64,000 nt of DNA, from the NCBI GenBank assembly GCA_000471925.1, contig CP006668.1, positions 1,550,001-1,614,000 on the forward strand, in the 5' to 3' direction. Each line of letters starts with the position of its first letter. Position 1 is the first letter of the stretch. A program made the translations under genes and the position numbers. The notes beneath the pieces were generated by a model. The model was not told where the DNA came from. It did not search any database and saw only the letters and a list, made by a program, of their open reading frames with translations. The stretch comes from Ralstonia pickettii DTP0602 (GTDB lineage Bacteria; Pseudomonadota; Gammaproteobacteria; Burkholderiales; Burkholderiaceae). Positions 40,723 through 50,104 of this stretch are shown here, piece after piece.

Positions 40723-40737
40723 GCACGACCCGTGCCA
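40723..40737 (-). promoter_or_regulatory. Sigma-54 (-24/-12) promoter of the carboxylase operon
   Basis: On the minus strand TGGCACG (40737-40731), four bases, then GTGC (40726-40723) match the TGGCACG-N4-TTGC consensus with one change and the correct GG-to-GC spacing. The predicted start near 40711 leaves a leader of about 32 bases. A sigma-54 activator gene is divergent next to it. Confidence 0.72.
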
Positions 40738-40796
40738 CCCTGACGACACTTGCAATGCCCTTGAATTTATTGAGAAATTTCCGACGCTCGCGTACC

Positions 40797-40836
40797 ATGT
40801 CCGCATTAAAGACATGAGGCGTCCGCATTGAGGACA
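40797..40836. promoter_or_regulatory. Tandem dyads, probable enhancer for the sigma-54 activator
   Basis: Two related inverted repeats share a GTCCGCATT core and are exactly 22 bp apart: ATGTC...GACAT (40797-40815) and GTCC...GGAC (40821-40835). They lie about 85-125 bp upstream of the predicted carboxylase operon start and just before the activator's GTG codon, so they could serve both activation and autoregulation. Confidence 0.65.
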
Positions 40837-40852
40837 CCCACGGAGACAAGCA

Positions 40853-42595
40853 GTGTCCTCAGGAACAACACCACGAACGGCAGCCAAAATGGCTGCGCTG
40901 GGTGCCGTAGTGCGTTCGTCCGGCGGCAGGGTCGCCACGGTAGGGATCTGTGCGGACCCCGCCATTGCGGACGCGGCGGAATCCGCCTGCAAGCGCGCAA
41001 CGGACCTGGCCAACGGGCGCAGGCTTTTTCCTGTCGAGGCCGGCGATCACCGCTACATCGGCCTGTGCCTGGAAGACGGCAGCCATCAGCTGATCCTCCT
41101 GCACCCTGCCGAGACGCAAACGGTGTTGTTCGACTTCATTGGCACGGTGCCCTTTGCAGGCGCCATCCTCGACCACTTCCTGACCGACCCGTACCAGGCC
41201 ATCACGGTGGTCGACCAGGACGGCCTGGTGCGTTTTATCAGCCCGGTGCACGAGAAGTTCCTGGGCCTGGAAGCCGGCGCGGGCATCGGCCGCCCAGCCG
41301 CCAGCGTCATCCCGAATTCACGGCTACCGCAGGTTGTCGCGAGCGGTAAGGCGGAGATCGGGCAGTTGCAGGAGATGAACGGCGTCACCCGCGTGGTCAA
41401 CCGCATCCCCGTCCGACAGAACGACAATGTGGTCGGGGCCATCGGCCAGATCATGTTCAAGGGACCGGAAGCGCTTGTGCGCATGCACAAGGAGTTGTCG
41501 GAACTGCGCTCGCAGGTGGCGCGTTACCAACGCGAACTGGACGGCTTGCGAGAAAGCCAGCCCCTGCTCGCGCTCATCGGCGAAAGCGCACCGATGCAGC
41601 GGCTGCGCCGCGAGATCCAGACCGTGGCACGCCTGGACGTGCCCGTGCTGATCCTCGGCGAAAGCGGCACCGGAAAGGAACTGGTGGCCCGCGCCATCCA
41701 CAGCGCGGGCCAGGAGCCGGTCAGCGACAGGCCGCTGGTCAGCCTTAACCTGGCTGCCCTGCCTGCCACGCTGATCGAATCCGAACTGTTCGGCCATGCG
41801 CCCGGCGCCTTTACCGGAAGCCGGCGCCAGGGGCAGGCCGGCAAGCTGGAACTGGCGGCCGGCGGCACCGTATTCCTGGACGAGGTCGCGGACATCCCCA
41901 TGGAAATGCAGGTCAAGCTGTTGCGGGTGCTGGAGGACCACATGGTCGAACGCCTTGGCAGCCGCCGCGCGCAGCGTGTGGACTTCCGCCTGATCTCTGC
42001 CACCAATCGCGACATTCCCACCCTGGTCGACGCCGGGCGCTTCCGCCTCGACCTGTATTACCGCCTTAGCGGCGTGGTGCTGCGCATTCCGGCCTTGCGT
42101 CAGCGGCGCGAAGATATCCCGGCGCTGCTGCAGCACTTCGTCGGCGCCTTCTGCGCGCGCAATGCCGTGCCCGTGCCTAAGGTCGATCACGACGTAGCCC
42201 GACACCTGGCCAGCCAGCCCTGGCCCGGCAATGTGCGCCAGTTGCGCCAGCGCATCGAGGAGGCGCTGGTGTTCTGCGATGGCCGCACGCTGCGCGTGGC
42301 GGATTTTGCACGTGGGGAAGCGGCACGCGGGCCAGTGAGCATGGAAAGCCAACTCAGTGTGAATCCACCGGCGCAAGCGTATCCGCATGAGGAGATCGAC
42401 GAGGGGGACCTGCCATCCCACTCATCCAAGCCGGGGGTATCGAGCGAGGCTGGTGCCGGCATGAGCGAGCTCGCCTATGCAGCGGTGGTCGACGCCATCG
42501 CGCGCCATGGTGGCAACAAGAAGCGGGCCGCGGAGCAATTGCGGATATCGCGGTCGCACTTGTACAAGATCCTGGAACGGGGGGCGGCTCGGTAA
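40853..42595 (+). CDS. Sigma-54-dependent PAS-domain transcriptional activator
   Basis: A 580-residue enhancer-binding protein without a receiver domain. A PAS domain lies at about 110-200 (DPYQAITVVDQDGLVRFISPVHEKFLGLEAGAGIGR). The AAA+ domain at about 230-460 has Walker [16 protein letters not shown], the sigma-54 contact GAFTG (within APGAFTGSRRQGQ) and GGTVFLDEVADIP. A Fis-type helix-turn-helix forms the C-terminus (GGNKKRAAEQLRISRSHLYKILE). The PAS and upstream region likely sense a metabolite. It starts with GTG after a GGAG site. It is divergent from the carboxylase operon, its probable target. Confidence 0.92.
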   Translation: MSSGTTPRTAAKMAALGAVVRSSGGRVATVGICADPAIADAAESACKRATDLANGRRLFPVEAGDHRYIGLCLEDGSHQLILLHPAETQTVLFDFIGTVPFAGAILDHFLTDPYQAITVVDQDGLVRFISPVHEKFLGLEAGAGIGRPAASVIPNSRLPQVVASGKAEIGQLQEMNGVTRVVNRIPVRQNDNVVGAIGQIMFKGPEALVRMHKELSELRSQVARYQRELDGLRESQPLLALIGESAPMQRLRREIQTVARLDVPVLILGESGTGKELVARAIHSAGQEPVSDRPLVSLNLAALPATLIESELFGHAPGAFTGSRRQGQAGKLELAAGGTVFLDEVADIPMEMQVKLLRVLEDHMVERLGSRRAQRVDFRLISATNRDIPTLVDAGRFRLDLYYRLSGVVLRIPALRQRREDIPALLQHFVGAFCARNAVPVPKVDHDVARHLASQPWPGNVRQLRQRIEEALVFCDGRTLRVADFARGEAARGPVSMESQLSVNPPAQAYPHEEIDEGDLPSHSSKPGVSSEAGAGMSELAYAAVVDAIARHGGNKKRAAEQLRISRSHLYKILERGAAR

Positions 42596-42731
42596 CCAGC
42601 CTGGTCGCGCACTGCCGAGTCTATGCCCGGAGGGCAGACGTTCATTCCGCTACCCTTTGCCGAGGGGCAAGGCGTTTCATCGGGTCGGCCGTGGCAAGCT
42701 GGGTGACGTCACCTGCGCTTGAGCACCATGG

Positions 42732-43796
42732 TCACCGCCGGAACCACAACATAGAGAGCCCGCACGCCGCCACCAGCAGCAGGACCGAGGCTGCCGCAAG
42801 CAAGGCACCCAGCTCGGTTTCCTTGCGCTCGAGCGCGAAGCGGGCGCTGAGCTGGCGATACACCTGGGTGAGGTCGGCAGCCGAGCCTGCCTGGAAGTAC
42901 TGGCCACCCGTCATCGTCGCTACCGCGCGCAAGGCGGTTTCATCGAGCTGCATGAAGTAAGACAGGCTCGACTCGCCTGCGGCCCCACCCTGCGGCGAAC
43001 CGAAGCCCACCGTATAGACACGCACGCCACGCTCGGCGGCCATGCGCGCGACGTCCACCGGGTCCGGGCCGGCGGTACGGCGACCATCGCTGAGCAGGAT
43101 CACCGCACCGTGCCGATACGTGCCGGGCTGCGCCGGCGGCCGCTCCTGCTCTCGCTTGCGGGCGGCGTCGGCCGCTGCGGCCTCGTCCAGCGATTCGGCC
43201 CGACGCCCGGAACGGGGCGAAACGCTGCCGAACAGGATCGCCTCCAGATCGATACCATCGTCGGGAAACAACACTGCCAGCGCCTGGATCAGTCCGCTGC
43301 CGGTCGCCGTGCCGCGCTGGAGCTGAAAGCGATCGATCGCGTCGAGCATGTCCTGCCGGTTGTTGGTGGGGGGCAGCACCACGGTCGCCGTGGCGGCGAA
43401 GGAAACGATGCCCAGGCGCACGCTGGCCGGCAGGCCCACGATGAGGTCCCGGGCGGCCTGCTGGGCGGCGCTGATTCGCGTGGGAGCAACGTCGGCCGCC
43501 TCCATGCTGCGGGAGGTGTCCATGGCCAGCACCAGGGTGACCGTGTCGGCCGGCAGGGTGACGGTTGCGCTGGGGCGGGCGCATGCCAGCAGGGCCGTGG
43601 CCAACGCGAACAGGAAGAGCAAGGGAGGAATGTGGCGCCGCAGCCTTTGGCCGGGAGACAGGGCCGCGCGGGGCAATGCAAGGCTTGCATAGAGCACGGC
43701 GGCTTTCTTGCGCCGCGCGATCAGATACAGGTAAGCGGCTGCCAGCAGTGGGAGCGCAAGCAGCAGCCAGAGCATTTGCGGCCAGAGAAACTGCAT
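42732..43796 (-). CDS. BatA-like VWA-domain membrane protein
   Basis: A 354-residue protein: two N-terminal membrane helices (LWLLLALPLLAAAYLYLI and IPPLLFLFALATALLA), a von Willebrand A domain with an intact MIDAS (LAMDTSRSM, about residue 93), and a C-terminal helix (LLAAASVLLLVAACGLSML). A long Arg/Glu/Ala-rich insert sits within the VWA domain (about residues 190-225). Such proteins occur with MoxR ATPases and are thought to assist assembly of other complexes at the membrane. ATG at 43796 follows AAGGAGCAG. It is divergent from the protease-MoxR-DUF58-VWA genes. Confidence 0.85.
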   Translation of the reverse strand: MQFLWPQMLWLLLALPLLAAAYLYLIARRKKAAVLYASLALPRAALSPGQRLRRHIPPLLFLFALATALLACARPSATVTLPADTVTLVLAMDTSRSMEAADVAPTRISAAQQAARDLIVGLPASVRLGIVSFAATATVVLPPTNNRQDMLDAIDRFQLQRGTATGSGLIQALAVLFPDDGIDLEAILFGSVSPRSGRRAESLDEAAAADAARKREQERPPAQPGTYRHGAVILLSDGRRTAGPDPVDVARMAAERGVRVYTVGFGSPQGGAAGESSLSYFMQLDETALRAVATMTGGQYFQAGSAADLTQVYRQLSARFALERKETELGALLAAASVLLLVAACGLSMLWFRR

Positions 43797-43870
43797 GCCC
43801 TGCTCCTTGGCGCGTGGGTAAGAGGATGGTACTGTATTTTCCAAGGCGGGACGGGACCTCGGGGGCTGCG

Positions 43871-44794
43871 ATGAAACGGGTGGCGATCTACGGATGGGTC
43901 TCGGCAGCCGTCGCTCTGGTTCTCGCTGCCGGCGTGGGCTCCGCCTGGCTGCTGCAGCCGAAGCAGCGCGCTCTCACGCAAGCAGACATCGACGCGGCCG
44001 TGCTGCACACGCTGGAAACCAAGAGCCTGCCGTCGCGCACGGCCAGGGCGGCCGAGGCGGTTCGCGAATCGGTGGTGGAAATTCGCAGTTTTACGCCAGC
44101 GGAAAAGAAAGCGGAGGCGGCGTCCTCTCCCCAGGCCAGGCGTGCTCCCCCTGCCAAACGTCCCGAATCCTCCCCGCCAGCCCCATCCACCCCGCGCGAC
44201 GAGTTCGCCATGGGCGACCGACCCGGTGGCAAGGACGAGGCCGAGGGCCAGCCCGAAGATCGCCACATCGGTTCGGGCGTGGTCGTGACCGAAAGCGGCA
44301 TCGTCCTCACCTGCTACCACGTCGTCGCCGGCGCCCGACGCCTGGAGATCAGGTTCCATGACGGTCACACGTCCGAGGCCTCGGTGCTGCAGACGAACCC
44401 GGAGAAAGACCTCGCCATCATCCAGGCCAAGTCCATCCCCGACGACCTGCCGGCGGCGACGCTCGGCTCCAGCCGGGGTCTCGCGCCCGGCACCGAAGTC
44501 GTCGCGGTCGGCTTTCCGTTCGGCATCGGCCCGTCGGTATCTGCCGGCGTGGTGTCCGGACTCGACCGCAAGTTCGTTTCACCAGACAACAAGCAGAACC
44601 TGGACAGGCTCATCCAGTTCGACGCCGCCGCCAATCCAGGCAACTCCGGCGGACCGCTGGTGAATATGGATGGCGAGGTGATCGGGATCGTCACCGCCAT
44701 CCTCAACCCCAACAAGAGCGGCACCTTCCTCGGCATTGGCTTTGCCATCACGATCGAAAGCGCCGGCGTTGCCATCGGTTCTTCTCCTTTCTAA
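43871..44794 (+). CDS. Membrane-anchored trypsin-like serine protease without PDZ domain
   Basis: A 307-residue protein with an N-terminal membrane helix (about residues 5-28), an extended Pro/Ala/Glu-rich linker to about residue 130, then an HtrA-like chymotrypsin-fold protease. The predicted triad is His in TCYHVVAGA, Asp in PEKDLAI and Ser in AANPGNSGGPLVN. HtrA proteases normally carry one or two PDZ domains; here the chain ends soon after the protease fold (GIGFAITIESAG), so PDZ is missing. Probably periplasmic. It opens the operon with moxR, 12 bases before it, so it may process a partner of that system. Confidence 0.85.
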   Translation: MKRVAIYGWVSAAVALVLAAGVGSAWLLQPKQRALTQADIDAAVLHTLETKSLPSRTARAAEAVRESVVEIRSFTPAEKKAEAASSPQARRAPPAKRPESSPPAPSTPRDEFAMGDRPGGKDEAEGQPEDRHIGSGVVVTESGIVLTCYHVVAGARRLEIRFHDGHTSEASVLQTNPEKDLAIIQAKSIPDDLPAATLGSSRGLAPGTEVVAVGFPFGIGPSVSAGVVSGLDRKFVSPDNKQNLDRLIQFDAAANPGNSGGPLVNMDGEVIGIVTAILNPNKSGTFLGIGFAITIESAGVAIGSSPF

Positions 44795-44806
44795 ACGCGG
44801 AGGCCT

Positions 44807-45820
44807 ATGAACGACCAGACCAGGGGCGCTGTGGACAGCGCCAACTTGATGGAACGCCTGCTGTATGAGGTGAAGCGTGTGGTGGTCGGTCAGGACCACT
44901 TTCTCGAACGGGTGCTAGTGGCCATCCTTGCCGGCGGCCACTTGCTGGTGGAAGGCGTGCCGGGCCTGGCCAAGACGCTGACGGTCAACACGCTGGCCAG
45001 GACCATGAGCGGCTCCTTCAAGCGCATCCAGTTCACGCCGGACCTTCTGCCAGCCGACCTGATCGGCACCCGCATGTATAACCAGGGCACGGGCGAATTC
45101 TCCACCGTGCGGGGGCCGGTCTTCGCCAATCTGCTGCTGGCCGACGAAATCAACCGTGCGCCGGCCAAGGTGCAGAGCGCATTGCTCGAAGTCATGCAGG
45201 AAAAGCAGGTCACCATCGCCGGCGAAACCCATTTGGTGCCCACGCCCTTCCTCGTCATGGCGACGCAGAATCCGATAGAAACCGAAGGCACCTACCCCTT
45301 GCCCGAGGCGCAGGTCGACCGCTTCATGATGAAGGTCCTGGTGGGATATCCCAGCGAGGAGGAGGAGGTCGTCATCGTCAACCGCGTCACCGGCCCCCAG
45401 ATCAGCGTGAGCCCGATCGCCACGCCCGAGCACCTGGCCGGCCTGCAGGAAGAATGCCGCAAGGTTTACGTGGATCCGGGCCTGATCCAGTACGCGGTGC
45501 GCGTGGTGGCGGCCACCCGCAAACCAGGGACCTACGGCCTGGCCGACCTGGATCGCTACATTTCCTTCGGTGCCAGCCCCCGCGCCACCATCGGCCTGAT
45601 CGAAGGCGCGCGCGCCCTGGCGTTCCTGCGCGGCCGGGACTATGCCCTGCCCGAAGATGTGATCGACCTCGTGCCAGACGTACTGCGCCACCGCCTGGCG
45701 CTCTCTTACGAGGCCATGTCCGATGGCGTGACCGCCGACCAGCTCGTCACCCGCATCTCGCAGGCCCTGCCGGTCCCCGAGCGGCCGCTGGAATCCCATG
45801 TTCGGGCGGCTGCGGGCTAG
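44807..45820 (+). CDS. MoxR-family AAA+ ATPase
   Basis: A 337-residue MoxR ATPase, a chaperone-like AAA+ protein acting with VWA and DUF58 partners. EGVPGLAKTLTVNTLA is Walker A in its MoxR form, and ANLLLADEINRAPAKVQSALLEVMQEKQVT carries Walker B. MATQNPIETEGTYPLPEAQVDRFMMKV is diagnostic, and SFGASPRATIGLIEGARALAFLRGRDYALPEDV forms the lid. It overlaps the next gene by 23 bases, a sign of coupling. No methanol dehydrogenase genes are nearby, so the client is unknown. Confidence 0.93.
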   Translation: MNDQTRGAVDSANLMERLLYEVKRVVVGQDHFLERVLVAILAGGHLLVEGVPGLAKTLTVNTLARTMSGSFKRIQFTPDLLPADLIGTRMYNQGTGEFSTVRGPVFANLLLADEINRAPAKVQSALLEVMQEKQVTIAGETHLVPTPFLVMATQNPIETEGTYPLPEAQVDRFMMKVLVGYPSEEEEVVIVNRVTGPQISVSPIATPEHLAGLQEECRKVYVDPGLIQYAVRVVAATRKPGTYGLADLDRYISFGASPRATIGLIEGARALAFLRGRDYALPEDVIDLVPDVLRHRLALSYEAMSDGVTADQLVTRISQALPVPERPLESHVRAAAG

Positions 45821-46793
45821 GCGCCGGCGCGGCCCGGACGCCGCACCCGACGGCGCACCTGTCGACGGGGCGCTTGCCCGCCTCGGCCCAAACCAGACCG
45901 AGGCCTTGTTGCGCCGCCTGGAATGGACGGTGGTCCGCCGCCTCGATGGCCTGCTGCAGGGCGACTATCGCACGCTGTTTCGCGGCTTTGGGCTGGACCT
46001 TGCCGACCTGCGCGAATACCGTCCCGGCGACGACGTGCGGCACATCGACTGGAACGTGACAGCGCGGCTGCAGACGCCGCACGTGCGTGAGTACCAGGAA
46101 GACCGAGAGGTCTGCGCCTGGTTCCTGCTGGACCTGAGCGGATCGGTCGATTTCGGCTCCGGCAGCGTGCGCAAGCGCGATCTGCTGAGCGACTTCACCA
46201 CCGTCATGGCGCTCCTGTTGACGCGCTATGGCAACCGGGTCGGCGCAGTGCTCTATGGCGGGGCCACAGACATGGCCGCGTCCGTGGTACCGGCGCGCGC
46301 GGGGCGTCGCCACTTGCTGCACCTGCTCGACCGCATGCACGCCACGCCAGCCGCGTCCCCGGGCGACACCCGCTTGCGCGACCTGCTGGAGTGCGCACGG
46401 GCTGTCGCCAAACGCCGATCGGTGCTGTTCGTCATCTCCGACTTCATTAGCGCCCCGGGCTGGCAAGCGTCGCTCGGCATGTTGGCCCGGCGTCATGAAG
46501 TCGTCGCCGTGCGGCTGGTCGATCCCCTGGAGATGGCCCTGCCCGACCTGGGCCTGGTCGTGATGCAGGATGCCGAGACCGGAGAGCAGATGTTCGTCGA
46601 CACGCATGACCCGGCCTTCAGGAAACGCTTCGCCGCCGCCGCCGAGGCGCGCGAGGCCGAACTGCGCCAGGGCTTCACGCTGGCCGGCGTGGAGTGCCTG
46701 ACGCTGTCGACCTACGCCCGCCTGGACCTGGCCCTGTTGCAATTCGCCTGCCGGCGCCGTCGTCAGCAAGGCGCCGCCAAGGGGGTCGCATGA
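45798..46793 (+). CDS. DUF58-domain protein
   Basis: A 331-residue DUF58 protein. The core motif FGLDLADLREYRPGDDVRHIDWNVTARLQTPHVREYQEDRE is present, followed by a VWA-like fold with DLSGSVDFG. The C-terminal part includes VIMQDAETGEQMFVDTHD-type sequence. DUF58 proteins nearly always accompany MoxR and are thought to bridge it to VWA membrane proteins. No membrane helix is evident. Its stop overlaps the following start (ATGA), so moxR, this gene and the VWA gene form one translational unit. Confidence 0.9.
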   Translation: MFGRLRARRRRGPDAAPDGAPVDGALARLGPNQTEALLRRLEWTVVRRLDGLLQGDYRTLFRGFGLDLADLREYRPGDDVRHIDWNVTARLQTPHVREYQEDREVCAWFLLDLSGSVDFGSGSVRKRDLLSDFTTVMALLLTRYGNRVGAVLYGGATDMAASVVPARAGRRHLLHLLDRMHATPAASPGDTRLRDLLECARAVAKRRSVLFVISDFISAPGWQASLGMLARRHEVVAVRLVDPLEMALPDLGLVVMQDAETGEQMFVDTHDPAFRKRFAAAAEAREAELRQGFTLAGVECLTLSTYARLDLALLQFACRRRRQQGAAKGVA

Positions 46794-47848
46794 TCGATGC
46801 GATGAGTCGGTTGCCCGTCTTCAGCTTCCTGTGGCCCGGCATGCTGTGGTTGCTGGCGTTCGTCCTCATGCTGGCCGCTGGTTATGTCTGGCTGGATGCG
46901 CACCGGCGGCGCCCGACGGCGCACTATCCCGCCCTGAAAACCGTCGGCCTCGCCATCAAGGGCGGCGCGAGCTGGCGCCGCCACGTGTCACCCGCGCTGA
47001 CCCTGCTGGCCCTGGCCGCGTTGATCTTCGCCATCGCCCGTCCCCAGGCCGTGATGACGCTGCCCTCTCGCATCGAAACCGTGATCCTGGTCATCGACCT
47101 GTCCGGCAGTATGCGAGCGCAGGATGTTAAACCCAGCCGCATCCGCGCCGCCCAACAGGCAGCCAAAGTCCTGCTGGACGCGCAGCCCGCGGGCGTCAGC
47201 GTGGGCGTGGTCGCGATGGCCGGCACAGCCGGTGTGGCGCAGGCTCCCAGCCGCAGAAAGGATGACGTGACCAAGGCGATCGACCGCCTGCAGCCGCAAG
47301 GCGGCACCGCCCTCGGCAACGGCCTGCTCATCGCGCTCACGACCCTGCTGCCGCAGGCGGGCGACGACGCCGAGCGCCTGATGAACGACGACGCCACGCC
47401 GCCGAAGAAGCCTGAGACATCCGACGGCGGCGACACCGTTACGCCCGGCTCCTATGCTGCCGGTGCGATCGTCCTGTTCTCCGACGGCGAAAGCAACGCC
47501 GGCCCGGGCGCGATGCAGGCGGCCCAACTTGCCGCCGCGCACGGCGTGCGCATCTATACCGTGGGTGTCGGCACGACCGAAGGCGTCGTGCTCAGGGTCG
47601 ACGGCTGGTCGGCCCGCGTCAGGCTGGACGAGAAGGTATTGAAGCAAGTCGCCGACGCCACCGGGGCCGAGTACTTTCGTCTCGAGGATGCCTCCAAGCT
47701 GAAGAAGGTGTACCGGGCGCTCCACGCGAGACTGGCGTTCGACAAGCGCGAACAAGTCGAAATCACCGCGCTCTTCGCCGCGCTGGGCGCGCTGCTGGCG
47801 GCCTGCGCAGGGCTGCTGTCACTGTGGTGGTTCGGGCGCGTGATGTAG
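46790..47848 (+). CDS. VWA-domain membrane protein (Bat type)
   Basis: A 352-residue protein with two N-terminal membrane helices (FLWPGMLWLLAFVLMLAAGYVW and VSPALTLLALAALIFAIA), a VWA domain with an intact MIDAS (VIDLSGSMRAQDV), and a C-terminal helix (LFAALGALLAACAGLLSLWWF). It is similar in plan to the divergent protein at 42732-43796, so the two are probably paralogues forming a pair as in BatA/BatB. It carries a Lys/Asp-rich insert (NDDATPPKKPETSDGG). Last gene of the rightward operon. Confidence 0.87.
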   Translation: MIDAMSRLPVFSFLWPGMLWLLAFVLMLAAGYVWLDAHRRRPTAHYPALKTVGLAIKGGASWRRHVSPALTLLALAALIFAIARPQAVMTLPSRIETVILVIDLSGSMRAQDVKPSRIRAAQQAAKVLLDAQPAGVSVGVVAMAGTAGVAQAPSRRKDDVTKAIDRLQPQGGTALGNGLLIALTTLLPQAGDDAERLMNDDATPPKKPETSDGGDTVTPGSYAAGAIVLFSDGESNAGPGAMQAAQLAAAHGVRIYTVGVGTTEGVVLRVDGWSARVRLDEKVLKQVADATGAEYFRLEDASKLKKVYRALHARLAFDKREQVEITALFAALGALLAACAGLLSLWWFGRVM

Positions 47849-48035
47849 CCCGATCGCCAGTCGTCGCGCGCGATTTGGCTTTCCGAAATTCCTGATGCCA
47901 CGACCGGTGGAACACTGGCTGAAGGTTCTGCGCGGCGTACTCCCCATTTTCAAGCACGCGGTTAACGCCGGTGTTATCCGATGGTGCGTGTCACGTCGTC
48001 TCGCACGCGCCTGTACGCAGGCCTTGCCCGCATCC

Positions 48036-48653
48036 TCAGACAGCAGCCGGCGTAGCGCTCAGGAACGGCGTGATATGTCGCATTGCGCGCGAAACGTACT
48101 CCTCCTTTTCGCCAACCGGAGCGACATAGTGAAGCGCGCTTTCAGCGGCCTCGACACCCTCCAGGCGCGCAAGGATCCACGCGGCGAGGTAATGCGACGC
48201 AAGACAACCACCGGTCGTGGCGATGTTCCCTCTGGCGAAGAACGGCTGATTCAGCACGTTGACACCGGCTTCCTGAAGCCAGGGTTTCGTCATCAGATCC
48301 GTGCAGGCAGAAACGCCATCAAGCAGGCCAAGCCTGGCTAGCACCAGTGTGCCCGAGCACTGGGCGCCGAGCAGTTGCCTGGCCGGATCGAACTGGAGCT
48401 GCGACATCAGCCTGGCGTCCGCGACAACTTCCCTCGTCTGCACCCCGCTACCTACGATGACCGCGTCGGCAGCCCTTGCATCGTCAAGGGAAGCCTGTGC
48501 TTCGATGACCAACCCGTTCATCGATGTAATGCGGGCAGTCGGGCTGGCGATCGACACGCGCCAATCCGGCTTCTTCACGCGATTGAGGGTGCCCAGCGCA
48601 ATGATTGAATCGAGTTCATTGAAGCCCTCGAAGGTGAGTATGGCGATATGCAT
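48036..48653 (-). CDS. DJ-1/PfpI family protein
   Basis: A 205-residue DJ-1/PfpI-fold protein. It starts MHIAILTFEGFNELDSIIAL with the family Glu in FEGFNELD, and the nucleophile Cys is in LLGAQCSGTLVLA. FFARGNIATTGGCLASHYLAAW is conserved. Members include isonitrile hydratases and glyoxalase-like enzymes as well as amidotransferase-like regulators; this one lacks the AraC domain of the latter. It is divergent from the MocR gene at 48740, which probably controls it. Confidence 0.86.
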   Translation of the reverse strand: MHIAILTFEGFNELDSIIALGTLNRVKKPDWRVSIASPTARITSMNGLVIEAQASLDDARAADAVIVGSGVQTREVVADARLMSQLQFDPARQLLGAQCSGTLVLARLGLLDGVSACTDLMTKPWLQEAGVNVLNQPFFARGNIATTGGCLASHYLAAWILARLEGVEAAESALHYVAPVGEKEEYVSRAMRHITPFLSATPAAV

Positions 48654-48739
48654 GGTGTCGTCGTCCTAAGGGATTGCGATGACGCATCGTATGACCACCA
48701 CACGCTACAATCAAATAATTGTCATGGATACAAGTCAGC

Positions 48740-50074
48740 ATGGCAGTTGCCCGCTACAAGGTGCTGGTTGATGCATTTGCCGCCGATATCCGCTCGGGGC
48801 GGCTGCCGCCGGGAACACGCTTGCCGACCCACCGCCAGTTGGCGACCAAGGAAGGGCTGGCACTGGTTACCGCGACACGCGTCTACGCGGAGCTGGAAGC
48901 CATGGGCCTGGTCAGCGGAGAGGTCGGGCGCGGTACATTCGTCAGAGAAACCATCTTGCCTCGTGGCCTGGGCATTGACCAGCATGCGACAGCAGCTGGC
49001 ATGCTGGACCTGAACTTCAATTACCCTTCCCTGCCTGGCCAAGCGGAGTTATTGCGTGCCGCGCTACGGCAGGTTGCCGCGTCCGGCGACCTGGAGGCTC
49101 TCCTGCGCTACCAGGCACACGGCGGGCGCCAGCACGAACGTGCTACGGTGGCGCGCCACCTTGAATCCCGCGGGCTGACCGTAGCTGCCGACCAGGTGTT
49201 GATCGTCAACGGGGCGCAACATGGTTTGGCCGCATCGGTAATGGCTCTGCTGCAACCCGGCGACGTTGTAGCGATCGATGCGCTGACTTATCCCGGATTC
49301 AAGGTTTTGGCGGCTGTGCACCGCCTGGGTCTGGCATCGATTCCTGTGACAGACAATGGTCCAGACCTGGATGCACTCGATCGATTGTGCAAGAGCCGTC
49401 GGGTACGCGCGGTATACGCCATGCCCACAATCCATAATCCGCTCGGATGGGTAATGAGTGAGACCCAGCGCCATGACCTGGTTGCGATGGCACGCCGGCA
49501 CGGGCTCATCATCATAGAAGATGCGGCGTATGCCTTTCTTGCAGAGGCGCCGCCGGCGCCGCTCGCAGCATTGGCACCGGAGACTACGATTTACGTCTCA
49601 GGGCTTTCCAAGAGCGTCGCCACCGGATTGCGCGTCGGCTTCGTTGCCACCCCCAGGCAATGGGTCCCCGAGATCGAGCGAGCAATCAGGGCGACCACAT
49701 GGAACACACCCGGTGTGATGACAGCGATCGCTTGTGGTTGGCTGGAGGATGGAACGGTCAGTCGGCTTGAGGCAGAAAAACGACGGGATGCGGCAATCCG
49801 GCAATCGGTAGCTGCCGGCATCCTCGCCGGGCTTCGGTGCATTCGCCATCCTGCGTCTTATTTCCTGTGGTTGCCGCTGGCAAACGAGGTCCGCGCCGAC
49901 CAGGTGGCTATGGCTCTTATGCGCGACCGCGTCTCCGTCTCGACCGCGGAACCGTTTGCGACATCCGCAAATGTCCCGCATGCTGTCCGTCTGGCCCTCG
50001 GATCCGTGGAGCTGGAGTCGCTAAGGGAGGCGCTGGAGAAGGTGAAACGAGTAATCGGTGCGTACTCGTACTAA
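48740..50074 (+). CDS. MocR-family regulator (GntR wHTH + aminotransferase fold)
   Basis: A 444-residue MocR/PdxR-type regulator. The N-terminal winged helix (ADIRSGRLPPGTRLPTHRQLATKEGLALVTATRVYAELEAMGLV, about 15-60) is joined to a type I aminotransferase domain (about 95-440). The PLP Lys is expected in VSGLSKSVATGLRVGF, and AMPTIHNPLGWVMS and IIIEDAAYAFL are conserved. MocR proteins sense PLP or aldimines. ATG 48740 is preceded by TACAAT at 48706-48711, a candidate -10. It is divergent from the DJ-1 gene with an 86-base spacer. Confidence 0.87.
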   Translation: MAVARYKVLVDAFAADIRSGRLPPGTRLPTHRQLATKEGLALVTATRVYAELEAMGLVSGEVGRGTFVRETILPRGLGIDQHATAAGMLDLNFNYPSLPGQAELLRAALRQVAASGDLEALLRYQAHGGRQHERATVARHLESRGLTVAADQVLIVNGAQHGLAASVMALLQPGDVVAIDALTYPGFKVLAAVHRLGLASIPVTDNGPDLDALDRLCKSRRVRAVYAMPTIHNPLGWVMSETQRHDLVAMARRHGLIIIEDAAYAFLAEAPPAPLAALAPETTIYVSGLSKSVATGLRVGFVATPRQWVPEIERAIRATTWNTPGVMTAIACGWLEDGTVSRLEAEKRRDAAIRQSVAAGILAGLRCIRHPASYFLWLPLANEVRADQVAMALMRDRVSVSTAEPFATSANVPHAVRLALGSVELESLREALEKVKRVIGAYSY

Positions 50075-50104
50075 GCCTCGGAAAGCGGCGAAGATTCCCT
50101 GTTT

